Assembly: GCA_937902455.1 (NCBI GenBank)
Contig: CALELI010000174.1
Location: forward strand, 1-14,889
Direction of reading: 5' to 3'
DNA length: 14,889 nucleotides
Source of the DNA: an uncultured Prevotellaceae bacterium
GTDB lineage: Bacteria; Bacteroidota; Bacteroidia; Bacteroidales; Bacteroidaceae
Below are positions 6,819 to 13,821 of the stretch, one piece after another (the stretch's first letter is position 1; each line of letters opens with the position of its first letter). Below the pieces are notes generated by a model. The model was given only the letters and a program-made list of their open reading frames with translations. It was not told where the DNA came from and did not search any database. The position numbers and the translations under genes are program-made.

Positions 6819-8288
6819 ATGATTAACTGGAGGCAAATATCAAAACTACTTGGAATCCTGCTTTTCATTGAGGCTGGTCAGCTGCTGATTACACTTGGTG
6901 TCTCTGCCTTTTACGGTGAAGATATTATGCCATTCCTATGGACAGTACTGCTCACCATAGGACTCGGAATATGTGGACGGCTGATAGGAAGAAGGTCTGG
7001 GAAGAACATGGGAAGAAAGGACGGCTACCTGGTTGTCTCGCTTGTATGGCTGCTCTTCACACTCATCGGAATGCTGCCATTTATCCTGTCGGGAAGTATT
7101 CCTGACGTAGCAGGAGCATTCTTCGAAACCATGTCGGGATTCACCTCCACCGGTGCTACCGTAATCGACAACATCGATGTACTGCCAAAGGGAATCCTGT
7201 TCTGGAGAAGTATGACTCAATGGATAGGCGGTATCGGAATCATATTCTTCACCATTGCCATACTGCCAGCCTTTGGTGCTGGAGAAGTGAAGCTCTTTGC
7301 AGCCGAAGCCACTGGTCCGCTCCACGATAAGGTGCATCCAAGAATAAGCATTGCCGTGAAATGGATTGGAAGCGTGTACCTTGGACTTACGGTGTTGTGT
7401 ATTGCATGTCTTCTGCTGTGCAACATGTCGGCATTCGATGCCATAAACATCTCGATGACCACAACGGCGACAGGAGGATTCGCACCTCATTCAGCCTTCT
7501 TCCACGAACAATACAGGGAGAATGCAATGATAATAGAATACATCATCACGTTCTTCATGCTCTGTTCGGGAATGAACTACACACTACTCTACTATACCTT
7601 CCTCAAAGGAAAATTCCGTAAGTTCTTCATGGACCCTGAACTGAAATGCTATCTGAGGATCGTGGTCTTCTGCTCACTTGTATGTACCCTCTTCCTTACC
7701 ATACAGCGAGGACTGAGCGGAATGAACCTTGAACAGAGTTTCCGCGAATCTATCTTCACCATAGTATCACTCCAGACAACAACTGGATTTGCATGCAGCG
7801 ACTACACTCTCTGGCCAACCATCCTCATGCCATTCATCATGGCTGTGATGTTTGCAGGAGCTTGTTCAGGTTCTACGAGTGGCGGTGTGAAATGTGTGAG
7901 ACTCTCCATTCTCTGGCAGGTTATAAAAGGTGAGTTCGTGCGTATCCTCCATCCAAGGGCCGTACTGGCGGTAAAGCTCAACAACAACGTAATTGCCACA
8001 TCGGTGCAGAAGACACTCCTTGCCTTCATTGCCTTGTTTGTATGCTCATTGTTCATAGGCATTGTATTGCTGATAATGAGTGGCGTCGACCTCGAGAACT
8101 CCATGTATGTAGCCATTTCGGCCATCAGCAATGTAGGACCGACAATAGGATATTTCGGCCCGGCACATTCCTATGCAATTCTTGGTGTGGGAGGAAAGAT
8201 AGTATGCTCCTTCCTGATGCTCATAGGTCGTCTGGAGATTCTGCCAATATTCATCCTCTTCACGAAAAGATTCTGGAAAGAAGGCTGA
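6819..8288 (+). CDS. trkH: Trk potassium uptake channel subunit TrkH
   Basis: Inner-membrane potassium channel of 489 aa, made of four membrane-pore-membrane repeats plus extra N-terminal helices. The four filter sequences are visible, each with its conserved glycine: S-T-G-A-T (110-114), T-A-T-G-G (216-220), T-T-G-F (321-324) and S-N-V-G (437-440). The conserved intramembrane gating loop appears as C-S-G-S-T-S-G-G-V-K (349-358), and Arg471 near the end (G-R-L-E) is typical. It works with TrkA encoded just upstream; the pair forms one potassium uptake system. The gene ends 47 bp before the next small gene without a terminator. Confidence 0.96.
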   Translation: MINWRQISKLLGILLFIEAGQLLITLGVSAFYGEDIMPFLWTVLLTIGLGICGRLIGRRSGKNMGRKDGYLVVSLVWLLFTLIGMLPFILSGSIPDVAGAFFETMSGFTSTGATVIDNIDVLPKGILFWRSMTQWIGGIGIIFFTIAILPAFGAGEVKLFAAEATGPLHDKVHPRISIAVKWIGSVYLGLTVLCIACLLLCNMSAFDAINISMTTTATGGFAPHSAFFHEQYRENAMIIEYIITFFMLCSGMNYTLLYYTFLKGKFRKFFMDPELKCYLRIVVFCSLVCTLFLTIQRGLSGMNLEQSFRESIFTIVSLQTTTGFACSDYTLWPTILMPFIMAVMFAGACSGSTSGGVKCVRLSILWQVIKGEFVRILHPRAVLAVKLNNNVIATSVQKTLLAFIALFVCSLFIGIVLLIMSGVDLENSMYVAISAISNVGPTIGYFGPAHSYAILGVGGKIVCSFLMLIGRLEILPIFILFTKRFWKEG

Positions 8289-8335
8289 ACAACGATAATG
8301 ATAACGAAAAAAAAGAAAATTAAACCACAAAAGAT

Positions 8336-8803
8336 ATGAAATTTGAAAGTAACGTAAAGACAATTCCCCATTCTCAGGGTGATGTGTACGGAAAATTGTC
8401 AGACCTCAACAATCTGGCAGGTGTGATGACAAAACTGAACGACCCAGAGGTACGTGAGAAAATCAAGGAACATGTGCCTGAAGAGAAACTGGACTCCGTA
8501 CAGAAATATCTGGATTCATTAAAACTGGATTCAGATTCCGTAAGCATCGCAGTTGAACCAATAGGTGAACTGGGATTCCAGATTGCAGAAAGGGAACCAG
8601 ACAAATGCATAAAGTTCAAGTCGACAAAATCTCCTGTAGGACTGACTATGTGGATACAGATAGTCCCTACATCAGATTCGTCGAGCAAGATGAAACTTAC
8701 CGTCGACGCTGATGTCAATCCATTCCTTGGAGCCATGGTGTCAAAACCATTGAAAGAGGGTGTGGAAAAAGTGGCAGACATGCTTTCCATGATACCATAT
8801 TAA
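8336..8803 (+). CDS. SRPBCC-like small protein
   Basis: Cytosolic protein of 155 aa. The order of predicted elements fits the SRPBCC/START-like helix-grip fold: an N-terminal strand (M-K-F-E-S-N-V-K-T-I), an early helix with D-V-Y-G-K-L-S-D-L-N-N-L, several strands, a W-I-Q-I-V-P strand in the middle, and a long C-terminal helix (K-P-L-K-E-G-V-E-K-V-A-D-M-L). Family knowledge: these proteins bind hydrophobic ligands in a deep pocket. The ligand cannot be told. The charged insert at about 40-70 is longer than in minimal members. It follows trkH after 47 A-rich bases and is probably co-transcribed. The fold assignment is from pattern, not from alignment. Confidence 0.7.
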   Translation: MKFESNVKTIPHSQGDVYGKLSDLNNLAGVMTKLNDPEVREKIKEHVPEEKLDSVQKYLDSLKLDSDSVSIAVEPIGELGFQIAEREPDKCIKFKSTKSPVGLTMWIQIVPTSDSSSKMKLTVDADVNPFLGAMVSKPLKEGVEKVADMLSMIPY

Positions 8804-8821
8804 ACTACTGGCAAAGCCAGA

Positions 8822-8849
8822 GTGAATAGTGAATAGTGAAAAGTTAAAA
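8822..8849 (+). repeat. GTGAATA/GTGAAAA heptamer array after the SRPBCC gene
   Basis: GTGAATA (8822-8828), GTGAATA (8829-8835), GTGAAAA (8836-8842) and GTTAAAA (8843-8849) closely match the array at 1335-1355 after rmuC. Here the 17-bp GC-rich core is missing. Confidence 0.75.
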
Positions 8850-8860
8850 AAGCCAATGGC

Positions 8861-8888
8861 GGTTCCTGAACCGAGTTTATCCTGGTTC
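8861..8888 (+). other. Mutually exclusive small hairpins before the reductase gene
   Basis: GGTTC (8861-8865) can pair with GAACC (8868-8872), or that same GAACC can pair with GGTTC (8884-8888). Outside these, AGCCA (8851-8855) can pair with TGGCT (8904-8908). The stems are short, and no T-run follows. It may be a leader structure or a repeat remnant; the function is open. Confidence 0.3.
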
Positions 8889-8928
8889 TCGAAGGGAAGG
8901 AAATGGCTGATGGCAGTAAAGGTTAATA

Positions 8929-9909
8929 ATGAAAACTATGAATTATCGTTATTGCGGACATAGTGGAGTTCAGCTTCCGGAAATATCATTGGGGCTATGG
9001 CACAATTTCGGAGATGTAGACGACTTTGATGTCGCCACACAGATGATTCTCAAGGCTTTTGATGAAGGCATCTGTCATTTTGACCTTGCCAACAACTATG
9101 GTCCTCAGCCAGGAAGTGCTGAGACGAATTTCGGAAAAATCCTCAAGACTCACCTCTCCAGTCACCGCGACGAGATGTTCATATCGTCCAAGGCAGGACA
9201 CGAGATGTGGCCGGGAGTATATGGAGATGGCTGTTCAAGGAAGAATCTCATTGCATCATGCAACCAGAGCCTGAAACGTACAGGACTGGATTATTTCGAC
9301 ATCTTCTACTGTCACAGATATGACGGAGTGACACCAGTGGAGGAGAGTATGCAAGCCCTTATTGACATTGTACGTCAGGGCAAGGCACTCTATGCAGGTA
9401 TTTCAAAATTCCCACCTGATGTGCAGCAGAAAGCCTATGACATCCTGAAAGAAGCCCATGTACCATGTCTGCTGAGTCAATACCGATGCAGTATGTTCGA
9501 CAGGAAGGCGAAGATGAACAACTTCCAGATTGCCAGCGATAATGGTTCAGGAATAATCTGTTTCTCACCTCTGGCACAAGGACTGCTGACAGGTAAGTAC
9601 AATAACGGAATCCCATCAGACAGTCGTGCTGCAAAACCATCCGTCTTCCTGAACGCCAAGGACATAACACCAGCACGGATTGAAGCTGCAAGAAAACTTA
9701 ACGAAATCGCTACAAGACGCAGCCAATCGTTGTCGCAGATGGCACTTGCATGGGTTCTCAACGACAAGAGAGTGACATCGGTAATCATCGGAACATCGTC
9801 GGTAAGACAATTAGAGCAGAACATGGAAGCTATCCAGAACACGACCTTCTCACAGGATGAAATCAACGAGATAAATGAAATCATTGAAAATGATAATATC
9901 AATTTCTAA
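8929..9909 (+). CDS. Aldo-keto reductase, L-glyceraldehyde 3-phosphate reductase type (YghZ/GprA-like)
   Basis: NADPH-dependent (beta/alpha)8-barrel oxidoreductase of 326 aa, cytosolic. The N-terminus closely follows E. coli YghZ as I recall it: Y-R-Y-C-G-x-S-G, then S-L-G-L-W-H-N-F-G (20-28) and F-D-L-A-N-N-Y-G-P (51-59). The catalytic tetrad is complete: D52, Y57, K88 and H129. The sequences S-P-L-A-Q-G-L-L-T-G-K-Y and V-I-I-G-T-S are the usual cofactor-binding segments. YghZ reduces L-glyceraldehyde 3-phosphate and methylglyoxal; that exact substrate is inferred here. Its last 35 bases overlap the next gene. A second ATG at residue 4 (8938) would remove only three residues. Confidence 0.9.
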   Translation: MKTMNYRYCGHSGVQLPEISLGLWHNFGDVDDFDVATQMILKAFDEGICHFDLANNYGPQPGSAETNFGKILKTHLSSHRDEMFISSKAGHEMWPGVYGDGCSRKNLIASCNQSLKRTGLDYFDIFYCHRYDGVTPVEESMQALIDIVRQGKALYAGISKFPPDVQQKAYDILKEAHVPCLLSQYRCSMFDRKAKMNNFQIASDNGSGIICFSPLAQGLLTGKYNNGIPSDSRAAKPSVFLNAKDITPARIEAARKLNEIATRRSQSLSQMALAWVLNDKRVTSVIIGTSSVRQLEQNMEAIQNTTFSQDEINEINEIIENDNINF

Positions 9910-10453
9910 GAGACACATAAAACGTAAGTCATTGATTGCCACAGCAGTTATTGTGGCACTGAACTTTATGTCCTCCTGTGGACTGGATGATGCGAACAGT
10001 ATCTATTCTACTAAATATCCAGTGAGGTTCTTCTTTGAAATAAATCGTTCGGCAGAACTGTTCAACACTATGGGCAATCCAGGAATGTATGTCACCATAC
10101 GTCAGGTGGAAGGACTTATCCGCATTACCGATGTCACTGGCAAGCATCATGACTATGACCCTACAAAGCTCGGCACTGACTTCCTTTATGGACTTGGAGG
10201 ACTGATTGTCGGCAACACGGTAATGAACGAACCCGTGGCCTACGACCTCTCATGCCCGAACTGTGACAGGTCAAGCTACAGACTCACACTCCCTGGAAAC
10301 GGTTCCGCAAAGTGCAACCATTGTGGAATAACCTACGACCTGAACAACAACGGATGGATACTCAGCACGACAGATTCCACCGCAGATAACCTAAGAGCAC
10401 TGTACCGGTACAAGATAAATTACAACGGAGTGGCAATAAACGTATTCAACTAA
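9875..10453 (+). CDS. Lipoprotein with four-cysteine zinc-ribbon-like (Rieske-like) domain
   Basis: Protein of 192 aa. A basic N-terminus (K-R-H-I-K-R-K) leads to a hydrophobic segment and the lipobox M-S-S with Cys35, followed by G-L-D-D, so it is a lipoprotein, perhaps surface-exposed. The globular part carries C127-P-N-C130 and C147-N-H-C150, followed by G-I-T-Y-D-L. In layout it recalls Rieske-type domains, but the histidine ligand positions are cysteines, so a structural zinc (or rubredoxin-like iron) is more likely than a 2Fe-2S cluster. The ATG at 9875 overlaps the reductase gene by 35 bp; the in-frame ATG at 9890 would cut this to 20 bp and still keep the signal peptide. Only 6 bases separate it from the flippase gene. 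Confidence 0.75.
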   Translation: MKSLKMIISISKRHIKRKSLIATAVIVALNFMSSCGLDDANSIYSTKYPVRFFFEINRSAELFNTMGNPGMYVTIRQVEGLIRITDVTGKHHDYDPTKLGTDFLYGLGGLIVGNTVMNEPVAYDLSCPNCDRSSYRLTLPGNGSAKCNHCGITYDLNNNGWILSTTDSTADNLRALYRYKINYNGVAINVFN

Positions 10454-10459
10454 TAGCCA

Positions 10460-11944
10460 ATGGCAGACAGTCTGAAGGATAAGACAGCAAAGGGACTCTT
10501 CTGGGGAGCTCTCAACAACGGAGGCATGCAATTACTGAACATCATTTTCGGAATTGTAATTGCACGTCAGCTGGATCCTTCCGACTACGGACTCATTGCC
10601 ATGCTGGTAATCTATTCCAGTATTGCAGCCAACCTGCAGGACAGTGGATTCATGAATGCACTCATCAACAGGAAGAATGCCACACAGAAAGACTTCAACA
10701 GCATTTTCTGGTTCAATATCATTCTCAGTGTCTGCATATACGTAATACTCTGGTTCTGTGCACCAGCCATTGCAGAATACAACAAGCAGCCGATGCTCAT
10801 TCCCCTGGCAAGATATTACTTCATAGGATTCGTACTTGCCTCGTTTTCCATCATTCCAAGGACTTATCTGATGAAAGACCTTCGTCAGAAGGAACTGGCA
10901 ATAGTGTCATTGCTGTCGATGCTCATATCCGGAATTACCGGAATCATCATGGCCCTCTGGGGAATGGCATTCTGGGGACTGGCAACGCAGAGCATACTGT
11001 ATGTGGCATTCGTGTCAATACTCAGCTGGTATTACGTGAGATGGAAACCAGCCTTCTCATTCAGTTTCCAGCCTGTGAGGGAGATGTTTGGATTCAGCTG
11101 TAAGATTCTTATTACCAACATCGTAAACAATCTGAACAAGTTTGTGTTCGAGACCTTCCTCGGACATTTCTATCCAAAGAATGCACTCGGACAATATTCC
11201 CAGGCAAACAACTGGAACCAGAAAGGCAATCAGATAATCACCGGAATGGTTCAGGGAGTGGCACAGCCGATGTTCGTTGGCATCAGAGACGAGAGCAATG
11301 ACAGTGATGACGAAAAGGAACGCCTGTGCAGGGCATTCAGGAAAATGCTGCGATTCACTTCATTCATAACCTTCCCTGCAATGTTTGGGCTGATACTGAT
11401 TGCACCCGAATTCATAGAAGTAACCATAACAGACAAATATGCCGAGAGTGCACGACTCATGCAGTTCCTGTGTTTCGGAGGAGCGTTTCTCCCTATTGCC
11501 GCACTCTATTACAATTTCATCATAAGCAGAGGTAAGTCCGACATCTATATGTGGAACATGATCATCCAGTTCATCTTTGTCGCTGCGGACTTGTTCATCG
11601 TACAGTATTTCAGACTGAACTGGTTGGGATTTTCGGGTATGCGGCTGATGATATTGATTTATGTGGGCATCATTGCCCTGTGGACATTGATATGGCATTG
11701 GTTTGTGTGGAGGGAAATCCGTCTCAGTATCTGGAAGGCTGCCATTGACATGCTGCCGTTCCTGTTCATCGCAGCGGTGACAATGACCGTCACATACTTC
11801 TCCACTACATTCATCAGCAACATATACCTTCTACTCGCATCAAGGATAATCATGGCAGCAGTTCTCTATATGGCTGTACTCTGGATGCTCCATGCAAACA
11901 TTCTCCGTGAATGCATAAACTGGCTTTCCCGGAAGGAAAAGTGA
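10460..11944 (+). CDS. Polysaccharide flippase (Wzx/WzxC-like, MOP superfamily)
   Basis: Integral inner-membrane protein of 494 aa with about 12-14 hydrophobic helices. The start D-K-T-A-K-G-L-F-W-G-A, then I-V-I-A-R-Q-L-D-P-S-D-Y-G, and D-S-G-F-M-N-A-L-I-N-R-K in the second helix region, are typical of WzxC-type members of the polysaccharide exporter family. Such proteins turn lipid-linked glycan units across the inner membrane. A charged loop (D-E-S-N-D-S-D-D-E-K-E, near residues 275-290) precedes the second half. No glycosyltransferase or polymerase genes lie in this window, so the glycan is unknown. It is the last gene of the + strand run; beyond it genes converge. Confidence 0.88.
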   Translation: MADSLKDKTAKGLFWGALNNGGMQLLNIIFGIVIARQLDPSDYGLIAMLVIYSSIAANLQDSGFMNALINRKNATQKDFNSIFWFNIILSVCIYVILWFCAPAIAEYNKQPMLIPLARYYFIGFVLASFSIIPRTYLMKDLRQKELAIVSLLSMLISGITGIIMALWGMAFWGLATQSILYVAFVSILSWYYVRWKPAFSFSFQPVREMFGFSCKILITNIVNNLNKFVFETFLGHFYPKNALGQYSQANNWNQKGNQIITGMVQGVAQPMFVGIRDESNDSDDEKERLCRAFRKMLRFTSFITFPAMFGLILIAPEFIEVTITDKYAESARLMQFLCFGGAFLPIAALYYNFIISRGKSDIYMWNMIIQFIFVAADLFIVQYFRLNWLGFSGMRLMILIYVGIIALWTLIWHWFVWREIRLSIWKAAIDMLPFLFIAAVTMTVTYFSTTFISNIYLLLASRIIMAAVLYMAVLWMLHANILRECINWLSRKEK

Positions 11945-11972
11945 ATAGTAGTGCAAACCGAACGCAGAGATA

Positions 11973-12128
11973 CTGCTCGCCTGAGTGGTCGAAGCACCCG
12001 AAGAATGTAAATCAATAGTATACGAACTTGAGAAACTTGAAAACTTTTATTATTGTTTCTAACTTATGCCAGAATAGTTCTGCATTCTTCACACATTGTT
12101 TGTCTTTTTAAGGAGTTCAGGCGAGCAG
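11973..12128. repeat. Inverted repeat pair between convergent genes
   Basis: CTGCTCGCCTGA (11973-11984) and its exact reverse complement TCAGGCGAGCAG (12117-12128) face each other over 132 bp in the 236-bp gap between the flippase and the minus-strand gene. Beyond the exact 12 bp, similarity is partial. The right arm is followed by GCTCGGAG (12130-12137), an octamer also in the cores at 1312-1328 and 2566-2582. A single GTGAATA lies at 11941-11947. A short hairpin CAGAA-TAG-TTCTG is at 12070-12082. No convincing terminator is seen. Confidence 0.55.
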
Positions 12129-12180
12129 AGCTCGGAGCGATTCGTCGAAAATTATTCAGGATTTACCAGAACTGGAGAGC

Positions 12181-13062
12181 TTATTCAAATGTTGGTTTTT
12201 GGAATTTCCAACTATACAGATAGGGATCATCACCATTTCCGAAAGATTTTCGTGCCTCAGTGAATTGCTCCTCTGAAATATACTGCTCTATGAGTTGGTC
12301 GTTGTTTGATACAAGCATCTGAGGCGAGACCAGATTCTTCTGCCCTTCTTCTCTTGAGAGATAAAAGGCATAGCATCCCATGTCAAGACCGGTCTTGCTT
12401 GCAAGATAACCGTCTTTGTTGACGAGTGGATATTTCCCCAAGATGACAAGGAGTGGACGTTCGTCGTGAACATCAAGTTTCAGATTCATTACCTCTACTC
12501 TGCAAGTCGGCTTGCCATAGTCAGTAAACTCTTGCGTCGCAGCAACGAAATTCAATTCGTCATTGCGTTCGATGTTAAGATTGCTGTTGTGAATGCAATT
12601 CGTGAAATCTCTCACTGTGGTTTCCTCCGTAATCTCAAGGTCACCCAGCACAATGCTCGTTACCACTTGCTTATCATCGTTTATGATCTGCCGGATAGGT
12701 TCTAATGTGCCATCAGAAATATGCAGGGGAGTGATAATCATAAAATGGTCTCTCAGCTGATTCTTCGTTAGAAACACGCCGTTGTCGTAGTTCAGTTTCA
12801 TAAAAGTCGTGTATGCGGACTTGCCAGGCTCAACGCTTTCAAAACTATCTTTCAGCTGCCCTCTGAAACACGACCACATTGCTCGTGCAGAACTGAATCT
12901 CAGCCTGCTCATCATCTGGCGTCCAGTTCTTTCGTTGGTCATGTGGCTGGTTGTAGCCATTCTTGAGTAAACCTTGCCATTTCGTTCGTAGAAACGTATA
13001 TCACCGACTTTACGTCCAGCCATGGAGATGACTCCTGCCATTTTTTCCATCTTTGATTTCAT
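12181..13062 (-). CDS. Bacteroidales-type protein of unknown function (DUF6266-like N-terminal motif)
   Basis: Protein of 293 aa without signal peptide or membrane segments. Residues 8-85 show a pattern common in small Bacteroidales proteins: G-R-K-V-G-D-I-R-F-Y-x-R-x-G-K, then N-x-R-T-x-x-Q-M-M-x-R, then S-A-Y-T-T-F-x-x-L-N. In my memory this arrangement is that of the DUF6266-like group, whose function is unknown; the link is tentative. The rest (90-293) has no motif I know. Met5 or Met8 are possible later starts, but the promoter at 13085-13116 sits well for the start at 13062. It converges on the flippase gene and diverges from the BspA-like gene, so it is a single-gene unit. Confidence 0.7.
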   Translation of the reverse strand: MKSKMEKMAGVISMAGRKVGDIRFYERNGKVYSRMATTSHMTNERTGRQMMSRLRFSSARAMWSCFRGQLKDSFESVEPGKSAYTTFMKLNYDNGVFLTKNQLRDHFMIITPLHISDGTLEPIRQIINDDKQVVTSIVLGDLEITEETTVRDFTNCIHNSNLNIERNDELNFVAATQEFTDYGKPTCRVEVMNLKLDVHDERPLLVILGKYPLVNKDGYLASKTGLDMGCYAFYLSREEGQKNLVSPQMLVSNNDQLIEQYISEEQFTEARKSFGNGDDPYLYSWKFQKPTFE

Positions 13063-13084
13063 ATCATTTTAACACTTTTAGCAT

Positions 13085-13116
13085 GCAAATATAGTTCAAA
13101 TCTATAAGATAGCAAA
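13085..13116 (-). promoter_or_regulatory. Complete Bacteroidetes promoter for the minus-strand gene
   Basis: Read on the minus strand, TTTG (complement of 13113-13116), a 19-bp spacer and TATATTTGC (complement of 13085-13093) fit the -33/-7 consensus TTTG-N19-21-TAnnTTTGC. The -7 box lies 22 bp before the ATG at 13062. Confidence 0.75.
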
Positions 13117-13167
13117 ACTATTTCTACGTCTTTCCTCAGTTTTAACAAATAATTAACTTCTTTATTA

Positions 13168-13252
13168 CTCGTAGTTATTACCTATTCATTTAGTATCTAA
13201 AATACGAGGTAAATACGAGATGAATACGAGATATATACTAAATATATACGAG
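13168..13252. repeat. 11-bp iteron-like tandem repeats (TACGAG)
   Basis: TACGAG occurs at 13203-13208, 13214-13219, 13225-13230 and 13247-13252, with a degenerate TACTAA at 13236-13241. All starts are exactly 11 bp apart. The unit is roughly AAATACGAGAT. An inverted copy CTCGTA is at 13168-13173. The array lies 141-190 bp upstream of the minus-strand gene start, in AT-rich DNA. Confidence 0.65.
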
Positions 13253-13312
13253 ATATAAAAGAAATACGCTTAAGATTGATAGGGTGTAAGATATATTCAC
13301 GGCAAATTTCCC

Positions 13313-13459
13313 TCATTGTTCCAAGACCATGCTAAAGTAGATATCTTTCTGCTGTTCCTCTGTTTCAGGACGGACAAGGAAACGGAGAAGTTTTGTCCAT
13401 AGCGATGGATATTTTGTTACGTCACGAAGAAATAATTGTTGCGTTGCATCTTTATAAAT
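13313..13459 (-). pseudogene. 48-codon gene remnant without a start codon
   Basis: On the minus strand an open segment between a stop at 13460-13462 and the stop codon at 13313-13315 encodes 48 residues with protein-like composition, including L-F-L-R-D-V-T-K-Y-P-S-L-W-T-K-L-L and P-E-T-E-E-Q-Q-K-D-I-Y. No ATG lies in this frame before an internal Met near the end. An ATG in another frame at 13447-13449 gives only 10 codons. A -7-like TAAATTTGC (complement of 13473-13481) lies just upstream. I read it as the 3' end of a decayed gene; the family is not recognised. Chance openness of this length is possible. Confidence 0.4.
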
Positions 13460-13490
13460 TCACAAAAGTGTTGCAAATTTAAACCAGAAA

Positions 13491-13524
13491 ATTGAACTTA
13501 TTAAAATTATTTTGCTAACTTTGC
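13491..13524 (+). promoter_or_regulatory. Bacteroidetes promoter for the structured RNA
   Basis: TAACTTTGC (13516-13524) fits TAnnTTTGC, and ATTG (13491-13494) lies 21 bp upstream as a -33 element. Transcription would start near 13530, at the 5' edge of the closing helix of the structured RNA. Confidence 0.7.
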
Positions 13525-13529
13525 ACCGA

Positions 13530-13786
13530 TTAGTTAGCCCTTTGGGGTTGGCGGGTCAAGCCGATTGTGACACAAATGCTAAGCTGACTGCACTTTCGGT
13601 GATATTTTGGACAATTTCAGTACCGCCTACGTGTAGGCAAGACTGAAAATGAAAGGCGTTTTAGACGTTTATCTTCTACAATCGAATCTGGTAAATTTGT
13701 ATGTATGAGAAGATGACGCAACTAAGCGCCCTCGGTGGGTGTATTATACCTTATATATAATACCGCCTGCGTGGGCTAACTGGTTG
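13530..13786 (+). ncRNA. Candidate structured RNA (multi-branch fold), family unknown
   Basis: AGTTAGCCC (13532-13540) pairs perfectly with GGGCTAACT (13773-13781), and with wobble pairs the helix extends to 13527/13786 (14 bp). Inside lie four arms in order. Arm A: 13546-13552 with 13560-13566. Arm B: TTTCAGT (13615-13621) with ACTGAAA (13642-13648), capped by the inner stem GCCTA/TAGGC (13625-13638). Arm C: 13655-13664 with 13722-13730 (one bulged T), continued by ATCTTCT/AGAAGAT (13671-13677/13708-13714). Arm D: GTATTATA/TATAATAC (13741-13748/13756-13763). The promoter at 13491-13524 places the 5' end at the closing helix. No long reading frame explains the segment. It could be a free RNA or the leader of the BspA-like gene. 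I do not recognise it as tmRNA, RNase P RNA, or SRP RNA. Confidence 0.6.
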
Positions 13787-13821
13787 CTTATCCTCATACA
13801 AGGCATTACCAGAGCCCGATT

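Noticed and set aside
12070..12082. CAGAA-TAG-TTCTG hairpin as terminator of the flippase gene
   Set aside because: The stem is only 5 bp and is not followed by a T-run; it lies 126 bp beyond the stop codon.
13530..13786. Retron, tmRNA or tRNA as the identity of the structured RNA
   Set aside because: No reverse transcriptase gene is near, no tag reading frame is visible, and no tRNA cloverleaf with an acceptor stem and T-loop can be drawn.
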